In this document: in pieces, positions 43,992-53,865 of the stretch
Layout of the letters: each line of letters starts with the position of its first letter
Position numbering within the stretch: the first letter of the stretch is position 1
DNA from: Solirubrobacteraceae bacterium
Lineage (GTDB): Bacteria; Actinomycetota; Thermoleophilia; Solirubrobacterales; Solirubrobacteraceae
Length of the DNA: 64,000 nucleotides
Reading direction: 5' to 3'
NCBI GenBank assembly: GCA_030447785.1
Contig: JAUJOF010000002.1
Span: forward strand, 115,383 to 179,382
Position numbers and translations under genes: made by a program
Notes under the pieces: generated by a model
Databases searched by the model: none
What the model was told of the DNA's origin: nothing
The model's input: the letters and a program-made list of their open reading frames with translations, nothing else

Positions 43992-46076
43992 CTACGCGGG
44001 CACGACCTCGACCGCGGCCAGCGCGTCGGCCAGGAGTGCATGTTCGGGCTCGGCCAGCGCCGGGTCGGCCTCCAGCAGGGCGCCCGCGCGGGCGTGGGCG
44101 CGCTCGAGCACGTCGGCGTCGTCGGGCAGGCGGGCGAAGCGCATGCGCGCGAGGCCCGACTGGCGCGTCCCGGTCAGCTCTCCCTCACCGCGCAGCTCGA
44201 GGTCGATCTCGGCCAGGTGGAAGCCGTCGCGGTGCTCGGCCAGCGCCTTCAGGCGCGCGGAGTCCTTGGGGCCGAAGAGCAGGCACAGCGACTCGTGTCG
44301 CCCGCGGCCCACCCGCCCGCGCAGCTGGTGCAGCTGGGAGATGCCGTAGCGCTCGGCGTCTTCCACCAGCATCACCGTGGCGTTGGGCACGTCGATGCCC
44401 ACCTCGATGACCGTGGTGGCCACGAGCACGTCGGCGCGGCCGCCCGCGAAGGCCTCCATCGCCTCGGCCTTCTCGCGCGAGGTCATGCGCCCGTGCAGCA
44501 GGACGACCCGGAAGTCGCGCAGCTCCCCGTCGCGCAGGCGCTCGAACTCCGCGGTGGCCGCACGCGCCTGCAAGACCTCGGACTCGGCCACCAGCGGGCA
44601 GACCACGAAGGCCTGGCGGCCCGCGCGCAGCTCCTCGCGGATGCGCTCGTAGGCCCGCTCGCGCTCGCGCTCACCCGTGGCGACATGGGTGCCGATCGGC
44701 CGCCGGCCGCGGGGCAGCTCACGCAGGGTCGTGACGTCCAGCGCGCCGAAGGAGGCCAGGCGTAGCGTGCGCGGGATCGGGGTGGCCGTCATGTGCAGCA
44801 CGTGGGGGGCCAACCCCTCCGGGGTCTTGGCGTCGAGCGCCGAGCGCTGGCGCACCCCGAAGCGATGCTGCTCGTCGACCACCGCCACGGCGAGGTCGCG
44901 AAAGCCCACGCCGGGCTCGATCAGCGCGTGCGTGCCGACCACCAGCGCCAGCTCCCCGCTGCCCAGCTTTCCCATCAGGTCGGCGCGCCGGCCCAGGGGG
45001 GTAGAGCCGGTCAGCAACGCCGCGGGCACCGCCACCCCGGGCATGAGCCCCTGCAGGGTGGCGAAGTGCTGCTCGGCCAGCGTCTCGGTGGGCGCCATGA
45101 AGGCCGCCTGGCGCCCGTGCTCGACCGCGCGCAGCATCGCGTGCAGGGCGACGACCGTCTTGCCCGAGCCGACCTCGCCCATCAGCAGGCGCGCCATGGG
45201 ACGTCGCATGGCGAGGTCGGCGTCGACCTCCTCCATGGCCCGCCGCTGGTCGCCGGTGGGCGCGAAGGGCAGCTGCTCCTCCCGCCAGACGCGGCTGAGC
45301 GTCGGCGTGTCGGCCAGCGGCGGGGCCCCCAGCGCGGCGCGGCGCTGGGCGCGCAGGCGCAGCTGGACGACCTGGTCGACCAGCAGCTCGTCGAAGGCCA
45401 GGCGTCGGCGACCCGCCTCGTGGTCGGAGAAGTGCGCCGCATCCAACGCCGAGGCGACGTCGGGCAGGCCCTCGGCGGCGCGCAGGCGGCCGGGCAGGCG
45501 TTCGACCGCGTCGAGGACGGCGGTGCGGTGCTCGCGCACCAGGGCGGCGAGCTGCGTGGAGGAGACACCCTCGGTCGCGCGGTAGGTCGCCATGGCCACG
45601 TCGCCGCCCGTCGCCGCGTCGGTGGGAGCGTGGGAGCGCACCCGAAAGCGATTGCGCGCCTCGAAGTCGCCGTGGAGCAACAGGCGGGTTCCGGGCGCGT
45701 AGCGGCGCTCGAGCCAGGGCTGGTTGAAGAAGGTGGCCGTCATCACGCCGGTGGCGTCGCCCACCGTGGCCTCCACCAGCGGACGCATCCCACGCCGTCG
45801 TACGGGGCGCGAGCGGATGGAGCGCACCTCGACCACCACGCCGGCCACCTCCCCGGGCACCAGCTCGCCCACGGCCCGCGCTTCGCCGCCCCCGCGGGGC
45901 AGGTGGGCGAGCAGGTCGCCCACGGTCGCCAACCCGAGGGCCTCGAGCGCCTTGCTCAGCCTCGCCGCACGGACGCCGAGCGGCGCGGCGAGCGCCGATG
46001 GGCGCGGCCGGCGCACCGGCGCGGTGCGCAGCGCCTCGGGATCGAGCGGCTCGCGCGAGGAGAAGGCGGTCGGCAC
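43992..46076 (-). CDS. recG: ATP-dependent DNA helicase RecG
   Basis: 694-residue helicase that remodels stalled forks. The N-terminal wedge OB-fold (LVPGEVAGVVVEVRSIRSRPVRRRG) is followed by helicase motifs I (GEVGSGKTVVALHAM), II (VVDEQHRFGVRQR), III (HVLHMTATPIPRTLRL) and VI (QLRGRVGRG), then the RecG tail (ALAEHRDGFHLAEIDLELRGEGELTGTRQSG). GTG at 46076. Confidence 0.95.
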   Translation of the reverse strand: MPTAFSSREPLDPEALRTAPVRRPRPSALAAPLGVRAARLSKALEALGLATVGDLLAHLPRGGGEARAVGELVPGEVAGVVVEVRSIRSRPVRRRGMRPLVEATVGDATGVMTATFFNQPWLERRYAPGTRLLLHGDFEARNRFRVRSHAPTDAATGGDVAMATYRATEGVSSTQLAALVREHRTAVLDAVERLPGRLRAAEGLPDVASALDAAHFSDHEAGRRRLAFDELLVDQVVQLRLRAQRRAALGAPPLADTPTLSRVWREEQLPFAPTGDQRRAMEEVDADLAMRRPMARLLMGEVGSGKTVVALHAMLRAVEHGRQAAFMAPTETLAEQHFATLQGLMPGVAVPAALLTGSTPLGRRADLMGKLGSGELALVVGTHALIEPGVGFRDLAVAVVDEQHRFGVRQRSALDAKTPEGLAPHVLHMTATPIPRTLRLASFGALDVTTLRELPRGRRPIGTHVATGERERERAYERIREELRAGRQAFVVCPLVAESEVLQARAATAEFERLRDGELRDFRVVLLHGRMTSREKAEAMEAFAGGRADVLVATTVIEVGIDVPNATVMLVEDAERYGISQLHQLRGRVGRGRHESLCLLFGPKDSARLKALAEHRDGFHLAEIDLELRGEGELTGTRQSGLARMRFARLPDDADVLERAHARAGALLEADPALAEPEHALLADALAAVEVVPA

Positions 46077-46115
46077 GGACGCATGATGACCCGTGCCCCG
46101 GCGCCGGCGCGGGCG

Positions 46116-47786
46116 CTACTCGGCGGCGATCAGCCACCACCAGGACGGCTGGTCACCGGCGGACGTCTCGAGCTCGACGTCCTCGGGAGCCAGCGCGCGC
46201 ACGGCGCCGTCGCCCAGGGGGGCCGCGGCGCCGGCGATGCAGGTCAGCAGCTCGGCGTCTTCGCGCAGCTGCTCGAACACCCCGGCCAGGGCGTGCGGGG
46301 GCTCGCCCCACACCACCAGCCGGTCATCGACGTAGCCGACCGCATCGCCGGCGCGAAAGCGCCCCTGGGGGTCGTCGCGCGCGGCGGGCGCGACACCGCC
46401 GGTGCGCACGTGGTCCAGGGCGTCGGCCAGCGCGGCAGCGTTGGCCTGTGCCGAGGAGCCCGGGTCGGCGGCCACGCAGGCGGCCAGGCCGGCCTGCTGG
46501 CAGCGGGTGGGCACCACGCGGACGGCCTTGTCCGACAGCTCGGCCGCGCGTTCGGCGGCCATGATCACGTTGGGGGAGTTGGGCAGCACCACGACCTCCT
46601 CGGCGGGCACCGCGTGGATGCCGGCCAGCAGCTCGTAGGTCGACGGGTTGAGCGTCTGCCCGCCGTCAAGGGGATGGGCGCCCAGGCTCTCGTACAGGCG
46701 CGCCATCCCAGACCCGCTCGTCACCGCCAGAACTGCGCAGCGCTGCGTGGGCGGGGGCGTGGAGCCGCCGTCGTCAGATGCGGCGCCGGCCAGCCGCTCG
46801 TTGCGCTGCTCGACCTGCGCCGTCATGTCGGCGACGTCCAGGCGGGAGACCTGCCCCGCGGCGGTGAACACGCGGGTGGCCGCCTCGGGATCGTCGGTGT
46901 GCACGTGCACCTTCAGCGTGGCCGCGTCGCCGACGACGAGCACCGAGTCGCCCAGCGCCTCCAGGCGGGGCACGAAGTCGGCGGAGCTCAGCCCCTCCCC
47001 GGTGACCGCGAAGTTCGTGCAGTACCGGAAGGTGGTGCTGACGTGCTCGGGATGGCTGATGCGGGCGGGCGCGCGGCGCTCGACCACGGGCGGCTCGCTG
47101 CCCCGCAGAGCGGCGATCACCCCGGCGATGACCAGGGTGACCGCGTGGCCACCGGCGTCGACTACCCCGGCGTCGCGCAGGGCGGGCAGCAGCTCGGGGC
47201 CGCGGCGCACGGACTCCTCGCCCGTCTGGAGCGCCGTCTCCAGCACGTCGGCGATCAACGCGTTCTGCACCGCGCCCTCGTCGCCGGGGACGAGGCGGGT
47301 GTCGGCCCCGTGGTGGGCCAGCTCGGTGACGATGCGCGAGGCCATCTCGCGCACGACGGTGAGGATCGTGCCCTCGGCCGGCGCGCGCACCGAGCCGTAA
47401 GCCCGGTCGGCCGCGCGCGCCATGGCCGCGCCGATCAGCACGGGGTCGACCAGCTCGCCGGGGCGGCTGACGAGTTCTTCGGCGGCGCCGCGGATGAGCT
47501 GGGAGAGGATCACCCCGGAGTTGCCCCGCGCGCCCAGCAGCGCGGCACGCGCGACGCGCTCGACGATCTCCTCGCGGCCGATGTCGTCGAGCGAGCGCTC
47601 GCCCTGCCCCCTCACACGGTCGAGCTCCTCGAGGACGGCCTCGAGGGTGAGGACCATGTTGTCCCCGGTGTCCCCGTCGGCCACCGGGAAGACGTTGAGG
47701 TCGTTGACCTCCTGGCGGCGCGACTCGAGGTGGGCCAGTGCTCCGACCATCACGGCACGGAAGCGGACGAGGCTGGGATCGGTCAC
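46116..47786 (-). CDS. DAK2-domain kinase (FakA/YloV-like)
   Basis: 556 residues from GTG at 47786. The N-terminal DhaL-like domain has NDLNVFPVADGDTGDNM and GARGNSGVILSQL, the ATP/metal-binding motifs of fatty acid kinase FakA; the middle and C-terminal domains (FRYCTNFAVTGEGLSS, VPNSPNVIMAAERAA-type) match YloV. With a separate FakB, such proteins phosphorylate exogenous fatty acids; no fakB is in the window. Located between recG and rpmB as in many Gram-positive genomes. The frame stays open into the upstream dispersed repeat, which is not taken as coding. Confidence 0.88.
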   Translation of the reverse strand: MTDPSLVRFRAVMVGALAHLESRRQEVNDLNVFPVADGDTGDNMVLTLEAVLEELDRVRGQGERSLDDIGREEIVERVARAALLGARGNSGVILSQLIRGAAEELVSRPGELVDPVLIGAAMARAADRAYGSVRAPAEGTILTVVREMASRIVTELAHHGADTRLVPGDEGAVQNALIADVLETALQTGEESVRRGPELLPALRDAGVVDAGGHAVTLVIAGVIAALRGSEPPVVERRAPARISHPEHVSTTFRYCTNFAVTGEGLSSADFVPRLEALGDSVLVVGDAATLKVHVHTDDPEAATRVFTAAGQVSRLDVADMTAQVEQRNERLAGAASDDGGSTPPPTQRCAVLAVTSGSGMARLYESLGAHPLDGGQTLNPSTYELLAGIHAVPAEEVVVLPNSPNVIMAAERAAELSDKAVRVVPTRCQQAGLAACVAADPGSSAQANAAALADALDHVRTGGVAPAARDDPQGRFRAGDAVGYVDDRLVVWGEPPHALAGVFEQLREDAELLTCIAGAAAPLGDGAVRALAPEDVELETSAGDQPSWWWLIAAE

Positions 47787-47799
47787 AGCCGCGGGGGCG

Positions 47800-47915
47800 C
47801 CTAGGTGTTCCTCAGGCGGCCCCGCGGGTGCCGGAGGGGCCGGATGGTCACGGAGCCAGGCCCCGCGCTCGCGCTCCGCCGGAGGCGGCCCCCCCGGTCG
47901 CGATAGCGACACCTT
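47800..47915. repeat. Dispersed intergenic repeat, copy 4
   Basis: Between the DAK2 kinase gene and rpmB. Perfect core hairpin at 47897-47910, five bases from the rpmB stop codon, with GGAGGCGGCCCCCC and GGCCCCGCGGGTGCCGGAGG blocks. Confidence 0.75.
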
Positions 47916-48107
47916 CTAGACGGCCTTGATGACCTTGCCGGCCTTGAGGCAGCGGGTGCAGACGTGCACGCGCCGGGGCGCCGAGCCGACGAGGACCCGG
48001 ACCTTCTGCAGGTTCGGGTCGAAGCGCCGCCGGGTGGCGACCATCGAGTGGGAGCGGCTGTTGCCGAACGCGGGCCCCTTGCCGCAGCTGTGGCAGACCT
48101 TGGCCAT
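47916..48107 (-). CDS. rpmB: 50S ribosomal protein L28
   Basis: 63-residue L28 starting MAKVCHSCGKGPAFGNSRSH and ending CTRCLKAGKVIKAV, with four cysteines of the zinc-binding type. ATG at 48107; the frame continues far upstream but only as antisense of the kinase gene. Confidence 0.96.
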   Translation of the reverse strand: MAKVCHSCGKGPAFGNSRSHSMVATRRRFDPNLQKVRVLVGSAPRRVHVCTRCLKAGKVIKAV

Positions 48108-48120
48108 GGCGGCTGGGGAG

Positions 48121-48215
48121 TGTATCGAGCCCGGAGGCCGGCCTCCGGCTGCCATGTGGCCGCCTCCGGCACTCCCGGGAGCCTGGGGGCCCGCCTCCGG
48201 CAGCCCCAGGCCACG
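48121..48215. repeat. Partial dispersed repeat between divergent genes
   Basis: Between rpmB and the divergent kinase gene. Contains GGCCGCCTCCGG preceded by GCCATGT, and CCTGGGGGCCCGCCTCCGG, the two GC-rich blocks of the family, but no intact GTCGC/GCGAC hairpin. Confidence 0.55.
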
Positions 48216-48260
48216 CCTCCGCGGCGTTCCCCGCCGGCGCGGGGCGGGTATCGGGGACGG

Positions 48261-50279
48261 GTGGGCGCCACGACCCAGATCGCGCTGCCCGACCGCTACC
48301 GGGTGCGCCATCACCTGGCTCGCGGCGGGATGGCCTCCGTGTGGGCGGCCGAGGATCGCCTGCTCGAGCGCCGCGTGGCGGTCAAGGTGCTGGCGTCCCA
48401 CCTGGCCGGCGACGCCGGGGCGCGCGAGCGCTTCCAGCGCGAGGCCCGCGCCGCCGCCCGGGTCTCCGATCATCCTCATGTGGTGACGATCTTCGACGTC
48501 GGCGAGCATGAAGGCAACGCCTTCATCGTCATGGAGCACATGACCGGCGGCAGCCTGGCCGATCAGGTACGCGATGGTGGGGCGATCGAGCCAGAGCGCG
48601 CCGTGCGCTGGCTGACCGAGGCCGCGTCCGCGCTGGACGCCGCGCACAGTGAGGGGATCGTCCACCGTGACGTCAAGCCGGCCAACCTCCTGCTCGACGC
48701 CCGCGGGCGCCTGGCGGTGGCCGACTTCGGCATCGCCCGCCTGGCCGCCGACAGCGCGATGACCCAGACCGGCATGGTCATGGGCACCGCCGCCTACCTG
48801 TCGCCCGAGCAGGCCGAGGGCGCCCCGGCCACCGAGGCCAGCGACCGCTACGCGCTTGCCGTGGTGGCCTACGAGCTGCTCACCGGCGAGCGGCCCTTCC
48901 GCGCCGAGCACGCCGCCGCCCAGGCGCGCCAGCACGTCAAGTCCGAGCGCCCGCGAGCCTCCCTGGCCGCCGCGCAGCTGCCCGGAGGGCTGGACGACGT
49001 GCTGATCGAGGGCCTCGCCGTCGACCCGCACCGCCGCCCATCGACCGCCGGCGCGCTGGCCGAGCAGGTCCGCCGGGCGCTGGACGCCACGGCGGCCACC
49101 GCGCCGGCGACGGCCCCCATGCCCGCACGCGGGGAGCCCCGGCCGTCGGCAGTCCCCGCGGCTGCTCGGAGTGAGCCTCGCCCGAAGCCCGCCCGCGCCG
49201 AGGCGCAGCCCGCCCAGGCGGAGCCCGAGCCCGCACGCGCGGGGTCCCCGCGGCGCAGACAGCGGGTCGGCGTCCTGGCCGCAGCGTCGCTCCTCCTGCT
49301 GGTGGGCGTGGTCGTAGCGCTCGTGCTCAGCGACGGGCAGTCCGCCTCCACGGCCGACGAGCCACCGCCCGCGGCCTCCACGCAGGCCGACGAGCCTCCG
49401 CCCGCGGCCTCCTCGCAATCCGAGCCCGCCCCGGACCCCGCGCCGGAGCCGAACCCCGCCCCCGCCCCCGAGCCCGAGGATCCCGCAGCCCCTGACGCCG
49501 ATCCCGTCGCTCTCAACGACCAGGGCTATGCCCTCTTCCGGGACGGCGGCTACGCCGAGGCGGTGCCCCCCCTGCGCCAGAGCGTCGCCGCCTTCGAGGC
49601 GCAGGGCCGCACGGGGGAGATGGCCTACGCGTTCGCCCTCTACAACCTCGGCGCGTCGCTCAACCGGTCGGGCAGCCCGGCCGAGGCGATCCCGCTTCTC
49701 GAGCGGCGCTTGGAGGTCAGCGACTTCAAGACCGGTGTCGTACGCAAGGAACTGCGTGAGGCCCAGGAAGCCGCCGGCGGGGGTCGTGACCGACGGCGGC
49801 GACGACTGGGGACGTATGTATCTCACTCAGGTCGGCCGTCCGGGGTGGATCGCGTAGCGATCTGCACGGGACTCGCCGCGGGAACGGCGAAGCGATCTTC
49901 TCTCGAAGGATCGACATGGATGTCGATCCCGTCTACTGAGATAGGCGTGTTAGGCCGGCTCGCGCTCGGGCGCCGGGCGACGCGCCGGGTCGTGCGCCGG
50001 ACGGCGCGCAGGCGCCGGGTAGGCGTCGCCCAGTCGGCGGGGGCCGCGTATCCGGGCGCGCGCGGGGCCGGCCCCGGGCAGCGGCAGGCCACCGGGGCCG
50101 ACGGACGGCTCGGGCGAGGGGGGCGGCTCGTCGTCGCCGCGGTCGTCGCGCGGCCACCAGTCGCCCCGGCCGCGCTCGTCCTCGTCGCCGATCATGGCCC
50201 ACACGAGGAAGACGGCGCCCACCACGTGCACGACGAAGGTCATGGCGATAGCGAAGAACTCGGCGGTCATGTGCTCTAG
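48261..50279 (+). CDS. Membrane Ser/Thr protein kinase with extracytoplasmic TPR region; 3' end uncertain
   Basis: PknB-type kinase. From GTG at 48261: ATP lysine K42 (VAVKVL), catalytic loop HRDVKPAN with D137, DFG at 155-157, activation loop [11 protein letters not shown] Pro/Ala-rich linker (275-335) leads to one membrane helix (about 336-357), a second Pro/Glu-rich stretch and TPR-like repeats (416-485). No PASTA repeats. Recognisable sequence ends near residue 508 (about 49784). After that the frame runs through palindromic repeats and antisense of the next gene to 50279, so the genuine end is probably near 49785-49857, with a small indel there. Likely an environmental sensor; its substrates are unknown. 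Confidence 0.75.
   Translation: MGATTQIALPDRYRVRHHLARGGMASVWAAEDRLLERRVAVKVLASHLAGDAGARERFQREARAAARVSDHPHVVTIFDVGEHEGNAFIVMEHMTGGSLADQVRDGGAIEPERAVRWLTEAASALDAAHSEGIVHRDVKPANLLLDARGRLAVADFGIARLAADSAMTQTGMVMGTAAYLSPEQAEGAPATEASDRYALAVVAYELLTGERPFRAEHAAAQARQHVKSERPRASLAAAQLPGGLDDVLIEGLAVDPHRRPSTAGALAEQVRRALDATAATAPATAPMPARGEPRPSAVPAAARSEPRPKPARAEAQPAQAEPEPARAGSPRRRQRVGVLAAASLLLLVGVVVALVLSDGQSASTADEPPPAASTQADEPPPAASSQSEPAPDPAPEPNPAPAPEPEDPAAPDADPVALNDQGYALFRDGGYAEAVPPLRQSVAAFEAQGRTGEMAYAFALYNLGASLNRSGSPAEAIPLLERRLEVSDFKTGVVRKELREAQEAAGGGRDRRRRRLGTYVSHSGRPSGVDRVAICTGLAAGTAKRSSLEGSTWMSIPSTEIGVLGRLALGRRATRRVVRRTARRRRVGVAQSAGAAYPGARGAGPGQRQATGADGRLGRGGRLVVAAVVARPPVAPAALVLVADHGPHEEDGAHHVHDEGHGDSEELGGHVL
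49848..49862. repeat. Inverted repeat at the kinase 3' end
   Basis: GATCGC-GTA-GCGATC, perfect 6-bp arms, enclosing the TAG that ends the +1 frame of the kinase gene. It lies just before the second copy of palindromic family 2. Confidence 0.4.
49900..49945. repeat. Palindromic 3' element, family 2, copy B
   Basis: GGATCGACAT-GG-ATGTCGATCC at 49908-49929 followed by CGTCTACTGAGATA, nearly identical to the element after rnhB (17602-17647) and in the same orientation relative to the upstream gene. It sits between the converging kinase and small membrane protein genes. Confidence 0.7.
49950..50270 (-). CDS. Small single-pass membrane protein with Pro/Arg-rich tail
   Basis: 106 residues from ATG-type start at 50270: one membrane helix (about 3-26, [23 protein letters not shown]), an acidic loop [21 protein letters not shown], then a disordered Pro/Arg/Ala tail. 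Not recognised. It lies 33 bases after the ribH stop on the same strand and may be the last gene of the riboflavin transcript. Confidence 0.55.
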   Translation of the reverse strand: MTAEFFAIAMTFVVHVVGAVFLVWAMIGDEDERGRGDWWPRDDRGDDEPPPSPEPSVGPGGLPLPGAGPARARIRGPRRLGDAYPAPARRPAHDPARRPAPEREPA

Positions 50280-50303
50280 AGGGTACCCGCGATGGGATGG
50301 CTT

Positions 50304-50719
50304 TCAGCCCATCAGGCGCGCGCGCATCCGCGCCATGGTCAGCAGGGCTTCGCCGGCCGCCTCGCCCTGGTGACGCCTCTCCTCCCGCGCGGGCCAGAGC
50401 CTGGGCCATGGTGTCCACCGTGAGCACGCCGAAGGCGCAGGGCACGCCGGTGCGCAGCTGGACGTCCTGGATGCCGCGCGCAGCTTCGGTGCACACGTAG
50501 TCGTAGTGGTCGGTCTCCCCGGATCACCGCGCCCAGGCAGGCCACGCCGTCGTAGCGCCCGCTGCGGGCGGCGTACAGCGCGGCCAGCGGCAGCTCGAAG
50601 GCGCCCGGCACCTCCAGGTCGTCCACCTCTCCCTCTGGCTCCAGCACGCGTCGCGCGCCGGCGGCCAGGCGGTCGGCGAGGTCGGTGTAGAAGCGGGCCG
50701 TCGCCACCGCGAACCTCAC
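50304..50719 (-). CDS. ribH: 6,7-dimethyl-8-ribityllumazine synthase, frame interrupted twice
   Basis: Penultimate riboflavin step. From GTG at 50719 (GTGA overlap with ribBA): [22 protein letters not shown], then [23 protein letters not shown] and CLGAVIRGD. The family continues in another frame with [20 protein letters not shown], then [19 protein letters not shown]. It ends in a third frame with [21 protein letters not shown]. The breaks near 50517-50524 and 50386-50391 are each healed by adding two bases (a GC/CG unit), so either the sequence is wrong or the gene is inactive. All expected active-site segments are otherwise present. Confidence 0.8.
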
Positions 50720-52014
50720 CGGCCGTCCTCCTCCGCGCGACGCTCGCCGGCGTGCTCCTCGTCGTGGAGCATCTCCTCGTCGAGGGGCAGGGCCTGGTGG
50801 TGGAGCGTGTGGCCCATGCGGTCGCGCTTGGCGCGCAGGTACTCCTCGTTGTGGGGGTTGGGGAGGTGCTCGATCGGCAGCTGGGCGGTGACCGACAGCC
50901 CATAGCCCTCCAGGCCGCGGATCTTCTTGGGGTTGTTGGTCAGCAGCCGCATGGAGCTCAGGCCGAGGTCCGCGAGGATCTGCGCGCCGATGCCGTAGTC
51001 GCGCAGGTCGGCGGGCAGGCCGAGCCTCAGGTTGGCGTCGACGGTGTCCAGCCCGCCCTCCTGCAGCTTGTAGGCGCGCAGCTTGTTGAGCAGCCCGATG
51101 CCCCGCCCTTCCTGGGCCAGGTAGAGCAGCACGCCGCGCCCCTCGCGCTCGATCATGCTCAGGGCCGACTCGAGCTGCTCGCCGCAGTCGCAGCGCAGGG
51201 AGTGGAAGACGTCCCCGGTCAGGCACTCGGAGTGCACGCGCACCAGCACGTCCTCCTCTCCGGCCACGTCGCCCTTGACCAGGGCGACGTGGTGCTTGGT
51301 GTCCACCAGCGAGCGGTAGCCGACCGCGGTGAACTCCCCGAAGCCGGTGGGCATGGCGACGTCCACGACACGCTCGACGAGGCGGTCGTGGACGCGCCGG
51401 TAGGCGATGAGGTCGGCGATCGTGACGATCTTCAGGCCGTGGCGCTCGCAGTAGGCGAACAGGTCGTCCCCCGTGGCCATGGAGCCGTCGTCGGCCATGA
51501 TCTCGCAGATCACCCCGGCCGGGTTGAGCCCGGCCAGGCGCGCCAGGTCGACGGCCGCCTCGGTGTGCCCGGTGCGCTCCAGGGTGCCCCCGGGCTTGGC
51601 CTTCAACGGGAAGATGTGACCGGGCTGCACCAGGTCGCGCGGTGTGGACTTCGGATCCACCGCCACCTGGATGGTCCGTGCGCGGTCGGCCGCCGAGATG
51701 CCCGTGGTCACGCCCTCGCGCGCCTCCACGGTGATCGTGAAGGCCGTCTGGAAGGCCGACTCGTTCTTGGCCGGCATGAGGTCGAGCTCGAGCTCGTCGC
51801 AGCGCTCGGGCGTGAGCGCGAGGCAGACCAGGCCGCGCCCATGGGTGGCCATGAAGTTGATCGCGTCGGGGGTGGCGAACTGCGCGGCCAGCGTGAGATC
51901 ACCCTCGTTCTCACGATCCTCGTCGTCGACCACGACCACCATCCGGCCTTGCCGGAGGTCGTCAACGGCCTGCTCGACCGTGGCGAAGTGAGGGTGGACG
52001 GAGTGCATCGGCAT
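50716..52014 (-). CDS. ribBA: Bifunctional DHBP synthase / GTP cyclohydrolase II
   Basis: 432-residue fusion providing both riboflavin precursors. Residues 1-205: 3,4-dihydroxy-2-butanone 4-phosphate synthase ([40 protein letters not shown]). Residues 210-400: GTP cyclohydrolase II with zinc cysteines [15 protein letters not shown] and the [21 protein letters not shown] catalytic region. ATG at 52014. Tightly coupled to ribH; ribE ends seven bases upstream. Confidence 0.96.
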   Translation of the reverse strand: MPMHSVHPHFATVEQAVDDLRQGRMVVVVDDEDRENEGDLTLAAQFATPDAINFMATHGRGLVCLALTPERCDELELDLMPAKNESAFQTAFTITVEAREGVTTGISAADRARTIQVAVDPKSTPRDLVQPGHIFPLKAKPGGTLERTGHTEAAVDLARLAGLNPAGVICEIMADDGSMATGDDLFAYCERHGLKIVTIADLIAYRRVHDRLVERVVDVAMPTGFGEFTAVGYRSLVDTKHHVALVKGDVAGEEDVLVRVHSECLTGDVFHSLRCDCGEQLESALSMIEREGRGVLLYLAQEGRGIGLLNKLRAYKLQEGGLDTVDANLRLGLPADLRDYGIGAQILADLGLSSMRLLTNNPKKIRGLEGYGLSVTAQLPIEHLPNPHNEEYLRAKRDRMGHTLHHQALPLDEEMLHDEEHAGERRAEEDGR

Positions 52015-52021
52015 CAGGGCC

Positions 52022-52636
52022 TCATTTTCGGGGGTTCCCGGGGGGCGCCGCCCCCCGGGTGCACAGCTTCTCGACGTACTTGGCCAACACGTCCACCTCC
52101 AGGTTGACGGGCGTTCCCGGCGCGGCAGTGCCGAGGTTCGTGCGGTCGACGGTCTCGGGGATGAGCGACACGGCGAAGGATCGGTCGCCGACGCGCGCGA
52201 CGGTCAGCGAGACGCCGTCGACGGCGATGGAGCCCTTCTCCACCACGTAGCGCAGCAGGTCCGCGGGGGCCCGGATCGTCGCGATCCGTGCGAAGCCCTC
52301 CTGCTCGAGGCCCGTCACCTCCCCGACGCCGTCCACGTGCCCCTGCACGACGTGGCCCCCCAGGCGGTCGCCGGCGCGCAGCGCGAGCTCGAGGTTCACG
52401 GGGGCGCCCGCCGCGACGGCGCCCAGCGAGGAGCGACGCAGGGTCTCGTACATGACGTCGGCGGTCACGGTGCCGTCCTCGATGCGCGTCGCGGTCAGGC
52501 ACACCCCGTTGACCGCCACGCTGTCGCCCTCGCCGACCTCGCCGGCCAGCGCGGTGCGCAGCGTGAGGCGCACGCCGTCGGGCGTGGCGTCGACGGCGCC
52601 CACCGTTCCCAGGTCAGCGACCAGGCCGGTGAACAT
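52022..52636 (-). CDS. ribE: Riboflavin synthase alpha chain
   Basis: 204 residues built of two lumazine-binding repeats, starting MFTGLVADLGTVGAV, with GDSVAVNGVCLTATR and the second repeat's GHVVQGHVDGVGEV and VDGVSLTVARVGDRSFAVSLIP. Dismutates two ribityllumazines to riboflavin. ATG at 52636. The C-terminal tail (RGAAPPGNPRK) appears unstructured. Confidence 0.95.
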   Translation of the reverse strand: MFTGLVADLGTVGAVDATPDGVRLTLRTALAGEVGEGDSVAVNGVCLTATRIEDGTVTADVMYETLRRSSLGAVAAGAPVNLELALRAGDRLGGHVVQGHVDGVGEVTGLEQEGFARIATIRAPADLLRYVVEKGSIAVDGVSLTVARVGDRSFAVSLIPETVDRTNLGTAAPGTPVNLEVDVLAKYVEKLCTRGAAPPGNPRK

Positions 52637-52666
52637 GGAACCGGTTCCTCATGGCCCCGCGTCGCA

Positions 52667-53833
52667 TCACCACTCCCGCAGGCGCGCCGAGATCAGCAGA
52701 TCTCCCGCGACGGTCTCGCACTCGAGGGTCAGGGCCCGCAGCGCCTCGGAGACGCGCTCGAAGCCCTCGCCTTCCAGGGGGACGCGCGCGCCACGACCGC
52801 CCAGCAGGAGCGGAGCGAGGAAGATGCGCACCTCGTCGATCTCCCCCACGTCGAGGAAGGCTCCGGCGAGGTGGGGCCCGCCCTCGAGCAGCAGCGAGGT
52901 CAGGCCCCCAGCGCCGAGGTGGTCGAGCGCGCAGCGCACGCGGGCCGGCTCGTTCTCACCGCTGGCCACCACCACGTCGGCGCCCGCCATCTCCAGCGCG
53001 GCCACCGCCTGGCGGGGCGCGGCGCGCGAGACCACCACGGTCAAGGGCGGTTCGGGCGCCGCGGTCACCAGCTGGGAGTCCAGCGGCAGGCGGGCCAGCG
53101 AGTCGAAGACGACGCGCCGGGGCTGGCGGCGAAAGAGCTTTGCCCCTCCGCCTCCGCCGGCTTCTCCGACAGAACCCTCGCCCGGCAGACGCGCGGTGAG
53201 CTGGGGATCGTCGACCAGCGCCGTCCCCACCCCCACCACCACCGCGTCCATCCCGGCGCGCCAGTGGTGGGCACGCTCGCGGCTGGACTCGTCGCTGATC
53301 CACTTGGAGTCGCCGCTGCGCGAGGCGACCTTGCCGTCGAGCGTCATGGCCGACTTGAACAGGACCCACGGCCGACCCGTGCGCGCGTGCTTGCGGAAGG
53401 GCTGGTTGAGCAGGCGCGCGCTGCGGGCCAGCTCACCGTCGGCGACGTCGATCTGCACGCCCTCGTCGCGCAGGATGCCCAGACCGCGGCCGCTGGCCTT
53501 CTCGCTGGGGTCATCGGAGGCCACGACCACGCGCTTGATGCCCGCGGCCAGGATCGCCTCCGTGCACGGCGGGGTGCGCCCATGGTGGCAGCAGGGCTCC
53601 AACGAGACGTACAGCGTCGCGTCGCGCACATCGGCGCCCCGGGCCGCGGCGATGGCCTCGACCTCGGCGTGATGGCCGCCCAGCTGCCCGTGCCAGCCCT
53701 CTCCCAGCACCTCGCCGTCACGGGCCAGAACCGCGCCGACGACCGGGTTGGGATGGACGCGCCCCGAGCCGTGGCGGGCGAGCTCGAGCGTGCGCTCGAG
53801 CAGCGGAAGGTCGGTGTCGGTGCGCAGGGCCAA
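52667..53833 (-). CDS. ribD: Bifunctional pyrimidine deaminase/reductase RibD
   Basis: 388-residue fusion. Deaminase half: LARHGSGRVHPNPVVGAVLA, zinc motif HHAEVEAIAAA and SLEPCCHHGRTPPCTEAI. Reductase half: RPWVLFKSAMTLDGKVA, ISDESSRERAHHWRAGMDAVVVGVGT, LLLEGGPHLAGAFLD. TTG start at 53833. First gene of ribD-ribE-ribBA-ribH. The upstream region consists of two dispersed repeat copies; no FMN riboswitch was recognised. Confidence 0.94.
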   Translation of the reverse strand: MALRTDTDLPLLERTLELARHGSGRVHPNPVVGAVLARDGEVLGEGWHGQLGGHHAEVEAIAAARGADVRDATLYVSLEPCCHHGRTPPCTEAILAAGIKRVVVASDDPSEKASGRGLGILRDEGVQIDVADGELARSARLLNQPFRKHARTGRPWVLFKSAMTLDGKVASRSGDSKWISDESSRERAHHWRAGMDAVVVGVGTALVDDPQLTARLPGEGSVGEAGGGGGAKLFRRQPRRVVFDSLARLPLDSQLVTAAPEPPLTVVVSRAAPRQAVAALEMAGADVVVASGENEPARVRCALDHLGAGGLTSLLLEGGPHLAGAFLDVGEIDEVRIFLAPLLLGGRGARVPLEGEGFERVSEALRALTLECETVAGDLLISARLREW

Positions 53834-53865
53834 GGCCCCGCACAGGATAGGCCCCGGCCGGGGTG

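Noticed and set aside
44793-47804. A 1003-codon open frame on the plus strand
   Set aside because: Antisense to recG and the DAK2 kinase gene; shadow of GC-rich codon bias.
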